A stretch of DNA of 64,000 nt, taken from Psychroserpens sp. SPM9. Lineage in GTDB: Bacteria; Bacteroidota; Bacteroidia; Flavobacteriales; Flavobacteriaceae. How positions within the stretch are numbered: the first letter of the stretch is position 1; the number at the start of each line of letters is the position of its first letter. A program made the translations under genes and the position numbers. The stretch spans positions 186,001 to 250,000 of the forward strand of contig NZ_JANZNR010000003.1 in NCBI RefSeq assembly GCF_025153525.1. The letters run 5' to 3'. Below, one piece after another: positions 9,313 through 18,740 of this stretch. A model generated the notes under the pieces. The model had not been told where the DNA came from and did not search any database. It was given only the letters and a program-made list of their open reading frames with translations.

Positions 9313-11913
9313 ATGCCACATGTAATACATAAGATTCAAACCCTAAGCTTAGTGTTATGTGTGGTGTTTACTTTTAATTCCTATGCACAGACTAAGGTCA
9401 TTAATGCTGGCTGGCAGTTTTCTGAAGATAAAGACAACTGGGAGACTGTAAATATTCCGCATACATGGAATACAGACGATGCATTTGATGATCAACCTGG
9501 TTATCGTCGTGGATTGGGGTATTACAAAAAGAAAATTTTTGTTTCTTCGGAAGCCAACGATAAAATTCACTACTTAAAATTTAATGCAGTAAATCAAGAA
9601 GCCACAGTTTTTGTCAACGGACAAAAAGTTGGAAATCATAAAGGAGGTTACACAGCTTTTAATTTTGATGTCACTAAATTTCTTAACTATGATGACTACA
9701 ATCTTGTTGAGGTTACTGTAGATAATTCACACGATATAGATATTCCGCCTTTGGATGCCGATTTCACCTTTTATGGTGGGATTTATCGCGACGTAGAATT
9801 CATTTCGTTGCCAAAACAACATTTTAGTTTGAAGGATTTTGCTTCAGACGGATTTTACGTCAACTATTATAATGTTTCCAAAGAAAAAGCTGGCGTTAAG
9901 GTCAAAGTGTTAATTGACAATTTTGAAGACAAAGCCAACACACATCTTGATCTTAAAATACTTGATGCAGAAGGTAAAATTATTAAAGAAGAACATCAAG
10001 GTTTAAAGTTGAAAGCAAATGAATCTAAATCTTTTGAGGTTATATTTCCAGAAATTCAAAACCCAAAATTATGGTCGCCCGATCATCCATATTTATACAA
10101 ATTAAGTATCACTTTAGCTGATGAAGATGGAACTGTTTTAGATTCAAAATCTTCAAACCTTGGGTTTCGTTGGGCAACTATTGATGCTGAAAAAGGCTTT
10201 TTCCTCAACGGAAAACCCATCAAATTAATAGGTGTTAATAGGCATCAGGATTACGAAAATTATGGAAATGCTGTACCATTAGAGCTTCAGAAAAAAGACA
10301 TTCAGCTTATTAAAAATATGGGCTCTAATATCATCCGTTTTGCTCATTATCCGCATGCTCGCGCGTTATATGATTTATGTGATGAATTAGGAATTATAGT
10401 CTGGACCGAAATACCAATCGTCAATAAAGTCACCAATTCCGAAGCATTTTTTGAGGTTTCTCATACAATGCAAAACGAGCACATCAAACAATATTACAAC
10501 TATCCAAGTGTGGTAATGTTTGGTTATATGAATGAGATTTTTCTGCGTTTAGCGTTTGATAATAAATCTACCGAAAAAGAAAAGGAAGCTTTAAAAACTA
10601 CATCATTAAAACTTGCAAGAGAACTTGAAGATTTAACTCGACAATTAGCACCAAATCATATAACCGTAATGGCTGGACATTTAAACGAAGTCTATAACGA
10701 CACTGGTATTGCCGATTTGCCAATGCTATTTGGTTGGAATCTCTACTTTGGTTGGTACGATGCCCACATTGAAGATTTAGGTAAATTCTTAGACGACCAA
10801 CATCAACGGTATCCAAAACGTTCATTGTTGTTATCGGAATATGGTCCTGGTGCAGATGTGAGGATCTTTACCAAAAACCCTAAAAAGTTTGATTTTTCTA
10901 CTAACTATCAAGCAAAATTGCATCAATCGTATTACAAGCAGATTACAGATAGACCTTATATGACTGGAATGACAGCGTGGAATTTCGCCGATTTTGGTTC
11001 AGAATTTCGTGGTGACGCTATGCCGCACGTTAACCAAAAAGGATTGGTACAATACGACCGAACACCAAAAGATATTTACTATTGGTACAAATCGGTTTTA
11101 GATGATAATGCACCTTTTATCCATATCGCAACCGATTATTTGAAGCAGTTAACGGTTTTTGAAGATGACACATTTCCAATTCAAATCTATTCCAATTCAA
11201 AGGAAGTAAATGTCACTTTGAATGGTGATAATTTAGGTGATTTTAAAGTTGAAAATGCTGTGGTTTCTATTGAAATGCCTTTCAAAAATGGCAATAATTC
11301 AATAAAAGTTTCAACAGAAAATATTTCCGAAGAAATAAGCATCATGGTCAATCGTATTAAAACGTTCGATTTTAAAAATTTCAAACGCTTCGGAATCAAT
11401 TTAGGTGCACATTTCCACTTTTATGATGAAATGCAAAACATCACATTTGTTTCGGATCAAGCCTACATAAAAGGATGGTTTGGTTATATAAACGGAACCG
11501 CTTTCGGAATGACCAAAGACAAAAACCAAGGCTTGCCGCATAATATTAAAAACACTAATGCTGAACCTTTATTTCAAACTTTGTTAGAAGGTTGTGAGGA
11601 ATATAAAATAGATGTGCCTAACGGAAATTATAAAATAGAACTATACTTTGTAGAACCACAAATTAAACCTACTGAAAATATTTATAATCTTTCAGGTCAA
11701 ACTTCTGAAAGCAATAAAACACAACGCATTTTTGATGTGTATATCAACGATATATTAGTAGAAAAACAATTCAATTTAGCCCAAGCTTATCCTGAAAAAT
11801 ATGGTGTAACGCTTCAGGCTACTATTAACACCAAAAAAGGAATAACTTTAAAACTCAAAGCTATCGAAGGGTTGCCTGTCATAAGCGGCGTTTTAATTGA
11901 AAAACTAGACTAA
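9313..11913 (+). CDS. GH2 exo-glycosidase with C-terminal malectin-like domain
   Basis: An 866-residue exported enzyme (signal ending NSYAQT). Domains in order are a GH2 sugar-binding jelly roll (about 28-180), an Ig-like domain (about 185-290), a TIM barrel (about 295-600), a short beta domain, and a malectin-like domain (about 690-865) starting near GINLGAHFHF. The acid/base is Glu408 in YMNEIF and the nucleophile Glu509 in LLSEYG. GH2 members of this size are beta-galactosidases, beta-glucuronidases or related exo-enzymes; the sequence alone does not decide. The malectin-like tail probably binds carbohydrate. The gene abuts the esterase gene with no gap. Confidence 0.88.
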   Translation: MPHVIHKIQTLSLVLCVVFTFNSYAQTKVINAGWQFSEDKDNWETVNIPHTWNTDDAFDDQPGYRRGLGYYKKKIFVSSEANDKIHYLKFNAVNQEATVFVNGQKVGNHKGGYTAFNFDVTKFLNYDDYNLVEVTVDNSHDIDIPPLDADFTFYGGIYRDVEFISLPKQHFSLKDFASDGFYVNYYNVSKEKAGVKVKVLIDNFEDKANTHLDLKILDAEGKIIKEEHQGLKLKANESKSFEVIFPEIQNPKLWSPDHPYLYKLSITLADEDGTVLDSKSSNLGFRWATIDAEKGFFLNGKPIKLIGVNRHQDYENYGNAVPLELQKKDIQLIKNMGSNIIRFAHYPHARALYDLCDELGIIVWTEIPIVNKVTNSEAFFEVSHTMQNEHIKQYYNYPSVVMFGYMNEIFLRLAFDNKSTEKEKEALKTTSLKLARELEDLTRQLAPNHITVMAGHLNEVYNDTGIADLPMLFGWNLYFGWYDAHIEDLGKFLDDQHQRYPKRSLLLSEYGPGADVRIFTKNPKKFDFSTNYQAKLHQSYYKQITDRPYMTGMTAWNFADFGSEFRGDAMPHVNQKGLVQYDRTPKDIYYWYKSVLDDNAPFIHIATDYLKQLTVFEDDTFPIQIYSNSKEVNVTLNGDNLGDFKVENAVVSIEMPFKNGNNSIKVSTENISEEISIMVNRIKTFDFKNFKRFGINLGAHFHFYDEMQNITFVSDQAYIKGWFGYINGTAFGMTKDKNQGLPHNIKNTNAEPLFQTLLEGCEEYKIDVPNGNYKIELYFVEPQIKPTENIYNLSGQTSESNKTQRIFDVYINDILVEKQFNLAQAYPEKYGVTLQATINTKKGITLKLKAIEGLPVISGVLIEKLD

Positions 11914-12801
11914 ATGAAATTTGTAATAAACGTATTTGTATTCTTATTTGTGTTTACACTTTCAGCACAAAATAAAGCGACTTACACCTATGCCATAAAA
12001 GGAAACGACACTTTAAAATTGGATGTTTATACACCAGAGAACATCAAAAATACAGACACACTTCCTGTACTACTTTGGATGCATGGTGGCGGATTTGCAG
12101 TTGGTCACAGAGATTATATTGACGATGAAAATTTAGTAAAATATGCTGCCAAAGAACAGAATTATATTGGTATATCCATTTCATATCGCTTACTAAGAAA
12201 AGGAACAAAAACTGGTTTTGGATGTGATTGTACCAAAGATGAAAAGCTAGAAACCTTTAAACAAGCCGCCATCGATTATATGGATGCTGCAAAATATGTA
12301 GTAGAACACGCCAATGAGCTTCAAGTCGATACCACAAACATTATTGCTGGAGGGAGCAGTGCTGGTGCTGAAGGTATTTTAAATGCGGTGTTTATGCGTG
12401 AGTATTTTGTAGATAATGCGGAAGATTACAGTAAGGTGAAATTTGCAGGTGCTTTTTCTTGTGCAGGCGCCATTGTGGATGCCAGCTATATGACCAAAGA
12501 AAATGCTGTGTCAACCGTGTTATATCATGGGACTAAAGATCAATTGGTGCCTTTTGCCAATGCACCACACCATTATTGCGCACCAACTAAAGATGGTTAT
12601 ATAATGTTAGATGGTTCTAAAATTATAGCAGATAAACTAGAGGAATTTGAAACTTCTTTTTACTTCAATATTGTGAAAGAAGCGCGTCACGAAATTTCCC
12701 GAATTCCGTATGAAGAATTAGATATAGTGTTCAACTTTTTTGAACGTACGATTCTTAATGATGAAGTGATTCAAACCAAAATTATTAAAACAAAACAGTA
12801 A
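11914..12801 (+). CDS. Secreted alpha/beta hydrolase, carbohydrate-esterase-like (copy 1)
   Basis: A 295-residue exported protein (signal ending LSAQN) with an HGGGF oxyanion motif (WMHGGGFAVG), nucleophile Ser149 in GGSSAGAE, Asp in GTKDQLV and His in ARHEIS. This is the hormone-sensitive-lipase/acetyl-esterase type often found in polysaccharide loci. A Cys pair in GFGCDC is shared with the paralogue at 18741-19631. Its stop codon overlaps the sulfatase start by one base, so translation is probably coupled. Removal of acetyl or other acyl groups from the target glycan is the likely role, by inference from family and context. Confidence 0.8.
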   Translation: MKFVINVFVFLFVFTLSAQNKATYTYAIKGNDTLKLDVYTPENIKNTDTLPVLLWMHGGGFAVGHRDYIDDENLVKYAAKEQNYIGISISYRLLRKGTKTGFGCDCTKDEKLETFKQAAIDYMDAAKYVVEHANELQVDTTNIIAGGSSAGAEGILNAVFMREYFVDNAEDYSKVKFAGAFSCAGAIVDASYMTKENAVSTVLYHGTKDQLVPFANAPHHYCAPTKDGYIMLDGSKIIADKLEEFETSFYFNIVKEARHEISRIPYEELDIVFNFFERTILNDEVIQTKIIKTKQ

Positions 12802-14492
12802 TGCGATATAGTATAGTATTGTTTATAGGTCTTTTGCTATTTCAGTCTTGCAAAGAAACGGAAAAGCAAGATGTTGTCGATGTGCCAAAAAAGCGTCCGA
12901 ATATTGTTTTCATTATGGCTGACGACCATGCAGAACAAGCCATAAGTGCGTACGGACATCCAATAAGTCAATTAGCACCAACACCAAATATTGACAGGAT
13001 TGCCAATGAAGGTGCATTCTTCAAAAATAACTTTTGTACCAATTCCATTTGTGGTCCAAGTCGTGCTGTAGTATTAACAGGTAAGTTTAGTCATATTAAC
13101 GGTTTTAAAATGAACGGCAATCGTTTTGATGGTAGTCAGCAAACGTTTCCGAAGTTATTACAAAAAGCAGGTTATAACACCGCAATGATTGGAAAATGGC
13201 ATTTGCATGGCAATCCGGAAGGCTTTGATTACTGGAATATTTTAAAAGATCAAGGTAATTACTACAACCCAGATTTTATAGCATTAAACGAAACTACAAA
13301 ACGTGCAGATACGACTAGAGTATCAGGCTACGCAACCGATATTATCACAGAAGAAGGCTTAGCGTATCTAAAAAAAGTAAAAGATGATGACCAGCCATTT
13401 ATGCTCATGTTACAGCACAAAGCACCACACCGAAATTGGATGCCAGCGTTACGACATGCTAACAAATACGATTCTATAAAATTTCCATTACCAGACACAT
13501 ACTTCACAAATCATGAAGGCTCTTTAGGTTCTCAACAGCAATTGCAAACCATCTATAAAGATATGTATGAAGGTCATGATTTAAAAATGAGCAAGTCTAA
13601 GGGAAGTTCGGAACTAGCATGGAATCCATGGACTACCGATTTTGAGCGTATGTCACCAGAGCAACGTTTAGCCTGGGACAAGGCCTATCAAGCTAAAAAT
13701 GATGCGTTTCATGATGCTAATTTATCTGGAAAAGCATTAGCCGAATGGAAAGGGCAACGCTATTTGCAAGATTATTTAGCAACTATTGCTTCAGTTGACG
13801 AAGGAGTTGGTCGTGTTTTAGATTACCTTGAAGAAAACGGATTAGCAGAAAACACTATTGTGATTTACACTACAGACCAAGGGTTTTATTTGGGCGAAAA
13901 AGGCTGGTTTGATAAGCGTTATATGTACGAAGAATCATTAGCAATGCCTTTATTAGTAAAATATCCTAAAGCTATAAAACCAGGAACTGTAATTGATGGT
14001 TTAACCCAAAACCTCGATTTTGCAGAAACCTTTTTGGATTATGCAGGTATTGAAATTCCTGTGGATATGCAAGGAAAATCGCTTCGTCCATTGCTAGAAA
14101 ATACTATGAATCATGACGATTTTAGAGATGCTGTTTATTATCATTATTATGATTATCCAGCGTTTCATATGGTGAAAAAACACTACGGAATTAGAACAAA
14201 ACGCTACAAACTGATGCATTTTTATGATGATATTGACACCTGGGAATTATACGATTTAGAGGAAGATCCAAAGGAAATAAATAATCAAATTAATAATCCA
14301 GATTACGATATTATAGAAGCAGAATTACGGACACAATTAACCGCATTACAAAAGCAGTATAAGGTCACAGATGAAGAATTTAAGCAAGCACCAAAGCAAC
14401 AAGTAGAACGTGCTTACAAACAATTTGAAAGATTAAGAGGAAATACAGGAACATCCTTTGACCCAACAACTAATAAAGACACAAAATTATAA
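12801..14492 (+). CDS. S1-family sulfatase, lipoprotein
   Basis: A 563-residue sulfatase with a lipobox (Cys17 in FQSCKE). The formylglycine motif C-x-P-S-R is intact as Cys84-Gly-Pro-Ser-Arg88, so maturation by an anaerobic-type or FGE-type enzyme encoded elsewhere is required. The metal site begins IVFIMADDHAE, and GKWHL and the late TTDQGFYLGEKGW blocks are the usual S1 signatures. The C-terminal domain ends with LYDLEEDPKE, as in S1_11-like enzymes, although the subfamily is a guess. It implies that the glycan targeted by this operon is sulfated, as expected for marine algal material. Confidence 0.92.
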   Translation: MRYSIVLFIGLLLFQSCKETEKQDVVDVPKKRPNIVFIMADDHAEQAISAYGHPISQLAPTPNIDRIANEGAFFKNNFCTNSICGPSRAVVLTGKFSHINGFKMNGNRFDGSQQTFPKLLQKAGYNTAMIGKWHLHGNPEGFDYWNILKDQGNYYNPDFIALNETTKRADTTRVSGYATDIITEEGLAYLKKVKDDDQPFMLMLQHKAPHRNWMPALRHANKYDSIKFPLPDTYFTNHEGSLGSQQQLQTIYKDMYEGHDLKMSKSKGSSELAWNPWTTDFERMSPEQRLAWDKAYQAKNDAFHDANLSGKALAEWKGQRYLQDYLATIASVDEGVGRVLDYLEENGLAENTIVIYTTDQGFYLGEKGWFDKRYMYEESLAMPLLVKYPKAIKPGTVIDGLTQNLDFAETFLDYAGIEIPVDMQGKSLRPLLENTMNHDDFRDAVYYHYYDYPAFHMVKKHYGIRTKRYKLMHFYDDIDTWELYDLEEDPKEINNQINNPDYDIIEAELRTQLTALQKQYKVTDEEFKQAPKQQVERAYKQFERLRGNTGTSFDPTTNKDTKL

Positions 14493-14495
14493 CTC

Positions 14496-16346
14496 ATGAA
14501 AAAACTACTTTTTTTCTTCCTCATAACAGTCGTGTTTTCTTGTAAGAATGAGAACAAGCAAAATACAGACATAGATGCTAATTCAAAAGAAAATACAACT
14601 GCAGATATCAATACGTCACAGACTTATATTAATCCGCTAGACATTGATTATACCTATATGGTCTATAATTCTAGTAGAAATCAGTCGTATCGTTCTGGTG
14701 CAGATCCTGCTGTTATTGAGTTTAAAGGTGAATATTATATGTTCGTAACGCGGTCGTTTGGATATTGGCATTCCACAGATTTAGTGAACTGGAAATTCAT
14801 CAAACCACAACAATGGTTTTTTGAAGGAAGTAACGCGCCAACAGCATTCAACTACAAAGATTCCTTAGTGTATTTTGCTGGTGATCCTGCTGGTTATGGC
14901 AGTATTTTGTATACAGATGATCCTAAAAAAGGAACGTGGACACCAACCGCTTCCATATCAAACAACATACAAGATTCTGAATTATTTATAGATGATGATG
15001 GTAAGTCGTATCTATATTGGGGGTCTTCAAACCTGCATCCCATTCGTGTAAAAATGCTGAATAAAGATGACCGTTTTTTGGAAACTGGCGAACGAAAAGA
15101 ACTGATAAATCTTGATGAAGAAAAACACGGTTGGGAACGCTTTGGTGAAAACAATTTTCATCCAACCTTAAAAGAAGGGTATATGGAAGGTGCTTCTATG
15201 ACCAAACACAACGGAAAATATTATTTGCAATACGCAGCACCAGGAACGCAATTTAACGTGTATGCCGATGGTGTTTATGTTGGTGATTCGCCACTTGGAC
15301 CATTTACGTATATGAAAAATAATCCGATGAGTTTTAAACCTGGCGGATTTACAAATGGCGCAGGTCATGGTATCACTGTTAAGCAAACTAATGGGCAATA
15401 CTGGCATTTTGCAACAATGGCATTAGCGTCTAATGCACAGTGGGAACGACGTTTATGTATGTTTCCAACGTATTTTGATGACGACGGATTAATGTACAGT
15501 AATACCTCGTATGGTGATTACCCTCGTTTTGGGCCGAGTCATCCTACAAAAGCTGGCGAGCATAACGGTTGGATGCTATTATCATACAAAGGAAATGTAA
15601 CAGTATCATCTTCGTTACAACAAATAATGAAATTTACCTCTAATGATGATGAAGTTGAAGTAAAAGAAATTCTGACAGAAACCAATGCTGAAGGACAAAT
15701 TATTTCCAATGTCTTAACCGACGAAAACCCAAAAACTTTTTGGGTAGCCGAAGCTAACGACGATAAACAAAGGATTGCTATTGAATTATTAAATGAAGGA
15801 ACAATTCACGCGATTCAGCTAAATTATCACGATCACGAATCAGGTATTTACACACGTGTTGAAGGCTTGAAACATCAATTTACAATTGAAACTTCCGAAG
15901 ATGGTAAAAACTGGAAAACCGTTGTCGATAGAAGTCAAAGTGACATTGATGCACCAAATGCATACCTCGTTTTAGATGAGCCAGTAAAAGCAAAGTACGT
16001 ACGTTACAACAATATAAAAGTACCAGGAAACAACTTCGCTATGTCCGAAATTAGAGTCTTTGGACTCGGTTTAGGTGAAGCGCCAAACAAAGTGTCTAAT
16101 TTTAAAATTAATCGCGAAAAAGACCGAAGAGATGCCACATTTTCTTGGGATAAGGTTGAAGGTGCGCAAGGTTATAATATTCGTTGGGGAATTGCACCAG
16201 ATAAGCTTTATCAAGCTTGGCAAGTGTATGATACTAATACACATTTTATGCGTTGTTTAGATAGAGATACACCTTATTATTTTACTATTGAAGCGTATAA
16301 TGAAAACGGAATATCTAAGCCATCTGAAATCATTTTTATAGAGTAA
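14496..16346 (+). CDS. GH43-like glycosidase with F5/8 and Fn3 domains, lipoprotein
   Basis: A 616-residue lipoprotein (Cys16 in VFSCKN). The five-bladed propeller spans about 45-370, with the probable base Asp70 in GADPAVI, a pKa-tuning Asp in QDSELFIDD, and acid Glu231 in YMEGASM. A discoidin (F5/8 type C) domain spans about 390-525 and an Fn3 domain about 530-616. This architecture is common in marine and gut Bacteroidota family 43 enzymes that act on arabinose, galactose or xylose units. The subfamily and linkage cannot be fixed by eye. It lies 3 bases after the sulfatase, which suggests the two act on the same sulfated substrate. Confidence 0.8.
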   Translation: MKKLLFFFLITVVFSCKNENKQNTDIDANSKENTTADINTSQTYINPLDIDYTYMVYNSSRNQSYRSGADPAVIEFKGEYYMFVTRSFGYWHSTDLVNWKFIKPQQWFFEGSNAPTAFNYKDSLVYFAGDPAGYGSILYTDDPKKGTWTPTASISNNIQDSELFIDDDGKSYLYWGSSNLHPIRVKMLNKDDRFLETGERKELINLDEEKHGWERFGENNFHPTLKEGYMEGASMTKHNGKYYLQYAAPGTQFNVYADGVYVGDSPLGPFTYMKNNPMSFKPGGFTNGAGHGITVKQTNGQYWHFATMALASNAQWERRLCMFPTYFDDDGLMYSNTSYGDYPRFGPSHPTKAGEHNGWMLLSYKGNVTVSSSLQQIMKFTSNDDEVEVKEILTETNAEGQIISNVLTDENPKTFWVAEANDDKQRIAIELLNEGTIHAIQLNYHDHESGIYTRVEGLKHQFTIETSEDGKNWKTVVDRSQSDIDAPNAYLVLDEPVKAKYVRYNNIKVPGNNFAMSEIRVFGLGLGEAPNKVSNFKINREKDRRDATFSWDKVEGAQGYNIRWGIAPDKLYQAWQVYDTNTHFMRCLDRDTPYYFTIEAYNENGISKPSEIIFIE

Positions 16347-16348
16347 AC

Positions 16349-17176
16349 ATGAAACATATTTTAACTTTTTTAGTTGTTTTAATTTCATTTTCGGCCGCAT
16401 CACAAGACCTGAAAATAATGAGCTATAACATTAAATTAGATTACCCAAAAGAGGGTAAAAACAGTTGGGCCAATCGTAAACCTTTTTTTATAAAACAGTT
16501 AAAGTTTTATGAGCCGGATGTTTTAGGTGTTCAGGAAGCAATGCCTAATCAAATGAAAGAGATTGATAGCCTTTTGGTCGATTATAGTTTTGTTGGAGTA
16601 GGGCGTGATGACGGAAAAAATGAAGGTGAATTTTCAGCAATATTTTATAAGAAGAAAAAGTTTAGCGTTCTAAAATCAGGAACATTTTGGTTGTCTCAAA
16701 CTCCCGAAAAGGTGAGTATGGGCTGGGATGCAGTTTGTAATAGAATTTGTACTTATGCTTTATTAAAAGATAAAAATTCGGGTAAAATTTTCTGGGTTTT
16801 CAATACGCATTTTGATCATGTAGGCCAAGAAGCCAGAAAAAATAGTGCCACTTTGATAATTGAAAAAATTAAAAAATTCAACCCAAAACATCATCCGGTA
16901 ATCTTAATAGGCGATTTTAATATGGAACCAGATCATGAGAGTATTGTACTAATAAAACACACCTTGCAAGATTCAAAACAAATAGCGAAACTTAGTTTTG
17001 GTCCAAAAGGGACTTACAACGGATTTCATTTTGATCAACCAGTTACAAGACGCATTGATTATGCGTTTGTGAGTAATAATATTGAAGTAATAAAGTATGC
17101 TGTTTTAAGTGATAATTGGGATGGCAAATACCCATCAGATCACTTGCCAGTTTATATTGAAATTAAAACTAACTAA
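16349..17176 (+). CDS. Secreted endonuclease/exonuclease/phosphatase family protein
   Basis: A 275-residue protein with a signal peptide ending SAASQD and the complete EEP metal-dependent fold: MSYNIKLD (Asn), GVQEA (Glu), NTHFDHVG (His, Asp), IGDFNMEP (Asp, Asn) and the terminal SDHLPV (Asp, His). The family cleaves phosphoester bonds in nucleic acids, phospholipids or inositol phosphates. Exported EEP proteins recur in Bacteroidota polysaccharide operons, but their substrate is unproven. Here the gene is 2 bases after the GH43-like gene and 9 before the MFS transporter. It may salvage phosphate or remove phosphate substituents. Confidence 0.85.
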   Translation: MKHILTFLVVLISFSAASQDLKIMSYNIKLDYPKEGKNSWANRKPFFIKQLKFYEPDVLGVQEAMPNQMKEIDSLLVDYSFVGVGRDDGKNEGEFSAIFYKKKKFSVLKSGTFWLSQTPEKVSMGWDAVCNRICTYALLKDKNSGKIFWVFNTHFDHVGQEARKNSATLIIEKIKKFNPKHHPVILIGDFNMEPDHESIVLIKHTLQDSKQIAKLSFGPKGTYNGFHFDQPVTRRIDYAFVSNNIEVIKYAVLSDNWDGKYPSDHLPVYIEIKTN

Positions 17177-17185
17177 AATCTAAAT

Positions 17186-18568
17186 ATGATGAATAAAAAA
17201 GCATTTTTATTGTTAATTACCGTAGTTTCTGCTTTAGGCGGATTGCTATTTGGATATGATACGGGTGTCATAAATGGCGCACAATTTTACTTGAGTAAAC
17301 ATTTTGATTTAGATGCCGCTATGAAAGGTTGGGTCGTTGGAAGTGCTTTACTAGGTTGCTTTGCTGGTGCTATCATTGCAGGTCCATTAAGTATAAAATT
17401 AGGACGAAAAAAGTCCTTAATAATTTCTGCCATTTTATTTACGCTTTCGGCATGGGGATCTGGATTGCCTTCATTATTTGAAGAATCGGTATCTCTATTA
17501 GTAATTTTTAGAATTATTGGAGGTTTAGGAATTGGTATTGCATCGATGAACGCTCCAATGTATATTGCAGAAATAGCACCAAGCAACATTAGAGGCAAAA
17601 TGGTTACTTATTACCAGTTAGCCATCGTTATAGGCTTTTTTGTAGTGTTTTTAGCCACCTATTTTATAGGTAATGGTTTATCTGAGGCAGAGAATATTGA
17701 ATTTGGATGGAAACGCATGTTTTGGTCTGAGTTAATCCCTAGTGGTTTGTTCTTAATTTTGTTGTTTTTTGTTCCTAAGAGTCCGCGTTGGTTGGCATTA
17801 AAAGGGGATGATGATGCTGCTTTAAAAATATTAAATAAGATTCATGGTGGGGAAGAAGCCCAAAATGAAATTGTTGAAATAAAAAAATCTTTAGACACCA
17901 AAGTTGATAAGACTAAAGTCAATTATTTTTCAAAAGCCATTTTAGTGATTATAGTTATCGGAACGGCACTATCTGTATTACAACAATTTACGGGCATCAA
18001 TGCGGTACTGTATTATGGTGCCGATATTTTTGAAAAAGCATTAGGCTTTGGAAAAGAAGACGTTCTGGCACAACAAATATTGCTGGCCTTTATAAATTTA
18101 ATATTTACGTTTGTTGCGATGTTTACAGTAGATAAATACGGTAGAAAACCACTAATTTATATCGGCTCAATCGGAATGATAATTGGATTTTTACTTTTAG
18201 GTTTTTCTCTGCAACAAAATGCTGTTGGTTTTATATCCTTACTTGGTGTACTTATTTTTATTGGTTCTTTTGCATTGTCTATGGGACCTGTAGTTTGGGT
18301 GATATTATCAGAAATGTTTCCAAATAAAATACGTAGTGTCGCTATGTCTGTGGCTGTAGCGGCACAATGGGCAGCTAATTATGTGGTATCGCAATCGTTT
18401 CCAATGGTTATGGAGAGTGAAATGAATAACAGTTCACCTTGGAATGGCTCTTTGCCTTATTTTATTTTCATTGCATTTATACTAGTTATAATCTATTTAA
18501 CCTATAAATTTATTCCGGAAACAAAAGGGAAATCTCTTGAAGAAATTGAATCGTTTTGGAAGGAATAA
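17186..18568 (+). CDS. Sugar-porter MFS transporter
   Basis: A 460-residue, 12-helix major facilitator of the sugar-porter family. Its marks are GGLLFGYDTGVING in helix 1, LGRKKS after helix 2, PKSPRWL at the end of the sixth helix, QQFTGINAVLYY in helix 7, DKYGRKP after helix 8, and PETKGKSLEEIE at the C-terminus. It should import a monosaccharide by proton symport across the inner membrane. As the last gene of the long hydrolase operon it probably takes up the monosaccharide released in the periplasm. Close relatives carry xylose, glucose, galactose or arabinose; which one applies here is not visible. Confidence 0.9.
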   Translation: MMNKKAFLLLITVVSALGGLLFGYDTGVINGAQFYLSKHFDLDAAMKGWVVGSALLGCFAGAIIAGPLSIKLGRKKSLIISAILFTLSAWGSGLPSLFEESVSLLVIFRIIGGLGIGIASMNAPMYIAEIAPSNIRGKMVTYYQLAIVIGFFVVFLATYFIGNGLSEAENIEFGWKRMFWSELIPSGLFLILLFFVPKSPRWLALKGDDDAALKILNKIHGGEEAQNEIVEIKKSLDTKVDKTKVNYFSKAILVIIVIGTALSVLQQFTGINAVLYYGADIFEKALGFGKEDVLAQQILLAFINLIFTFVAMFTVDKYGRKPLIYIGSIGMIIGFLLLGFSLQQNAVGFISLLGVLIFIGSFALSMGPVVWVILSEMFPNKIRSVAMSVAVAAQWAANYVVSQSFPMVMESEMNNSSPWNGSLPYFIFIAFILVIIYLTYKFIPETKGKSLEEIESFWKE

Positions 18569-18642
18569 AGCTTTGAGTTTAGAATATTTGTCTTTAGTAT
18601 AGCTATTGTTTCTTTAAATCGAAGGACTTACAAAAAATCTAG

Positions 18643-18650
18643 TAACTTTG
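18643..18650 (+). promoter_or_regulatory. Candidate -7 box for the esterase gene
   Basis: The eight bases TAACTTTG match the flavobacterial -7 consensus TAnnTTTG exactly and lie 91 bases upstream of the ATG at 18741. No good -33 TTG is seen at the usual spacing, so the call is weak. It is the only perfect -7 match in the gap between the MFS gene and the esterase. Confidence 0.35.
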
Positions 18651-18740
18651 AATACTACGATGTAGGGATTTGTTTTTAATGACGACTATCAAACAGTCTA
18701 AAGGAAGTGCGTCTATTTCCAGATTTTTATTTTAATACTC

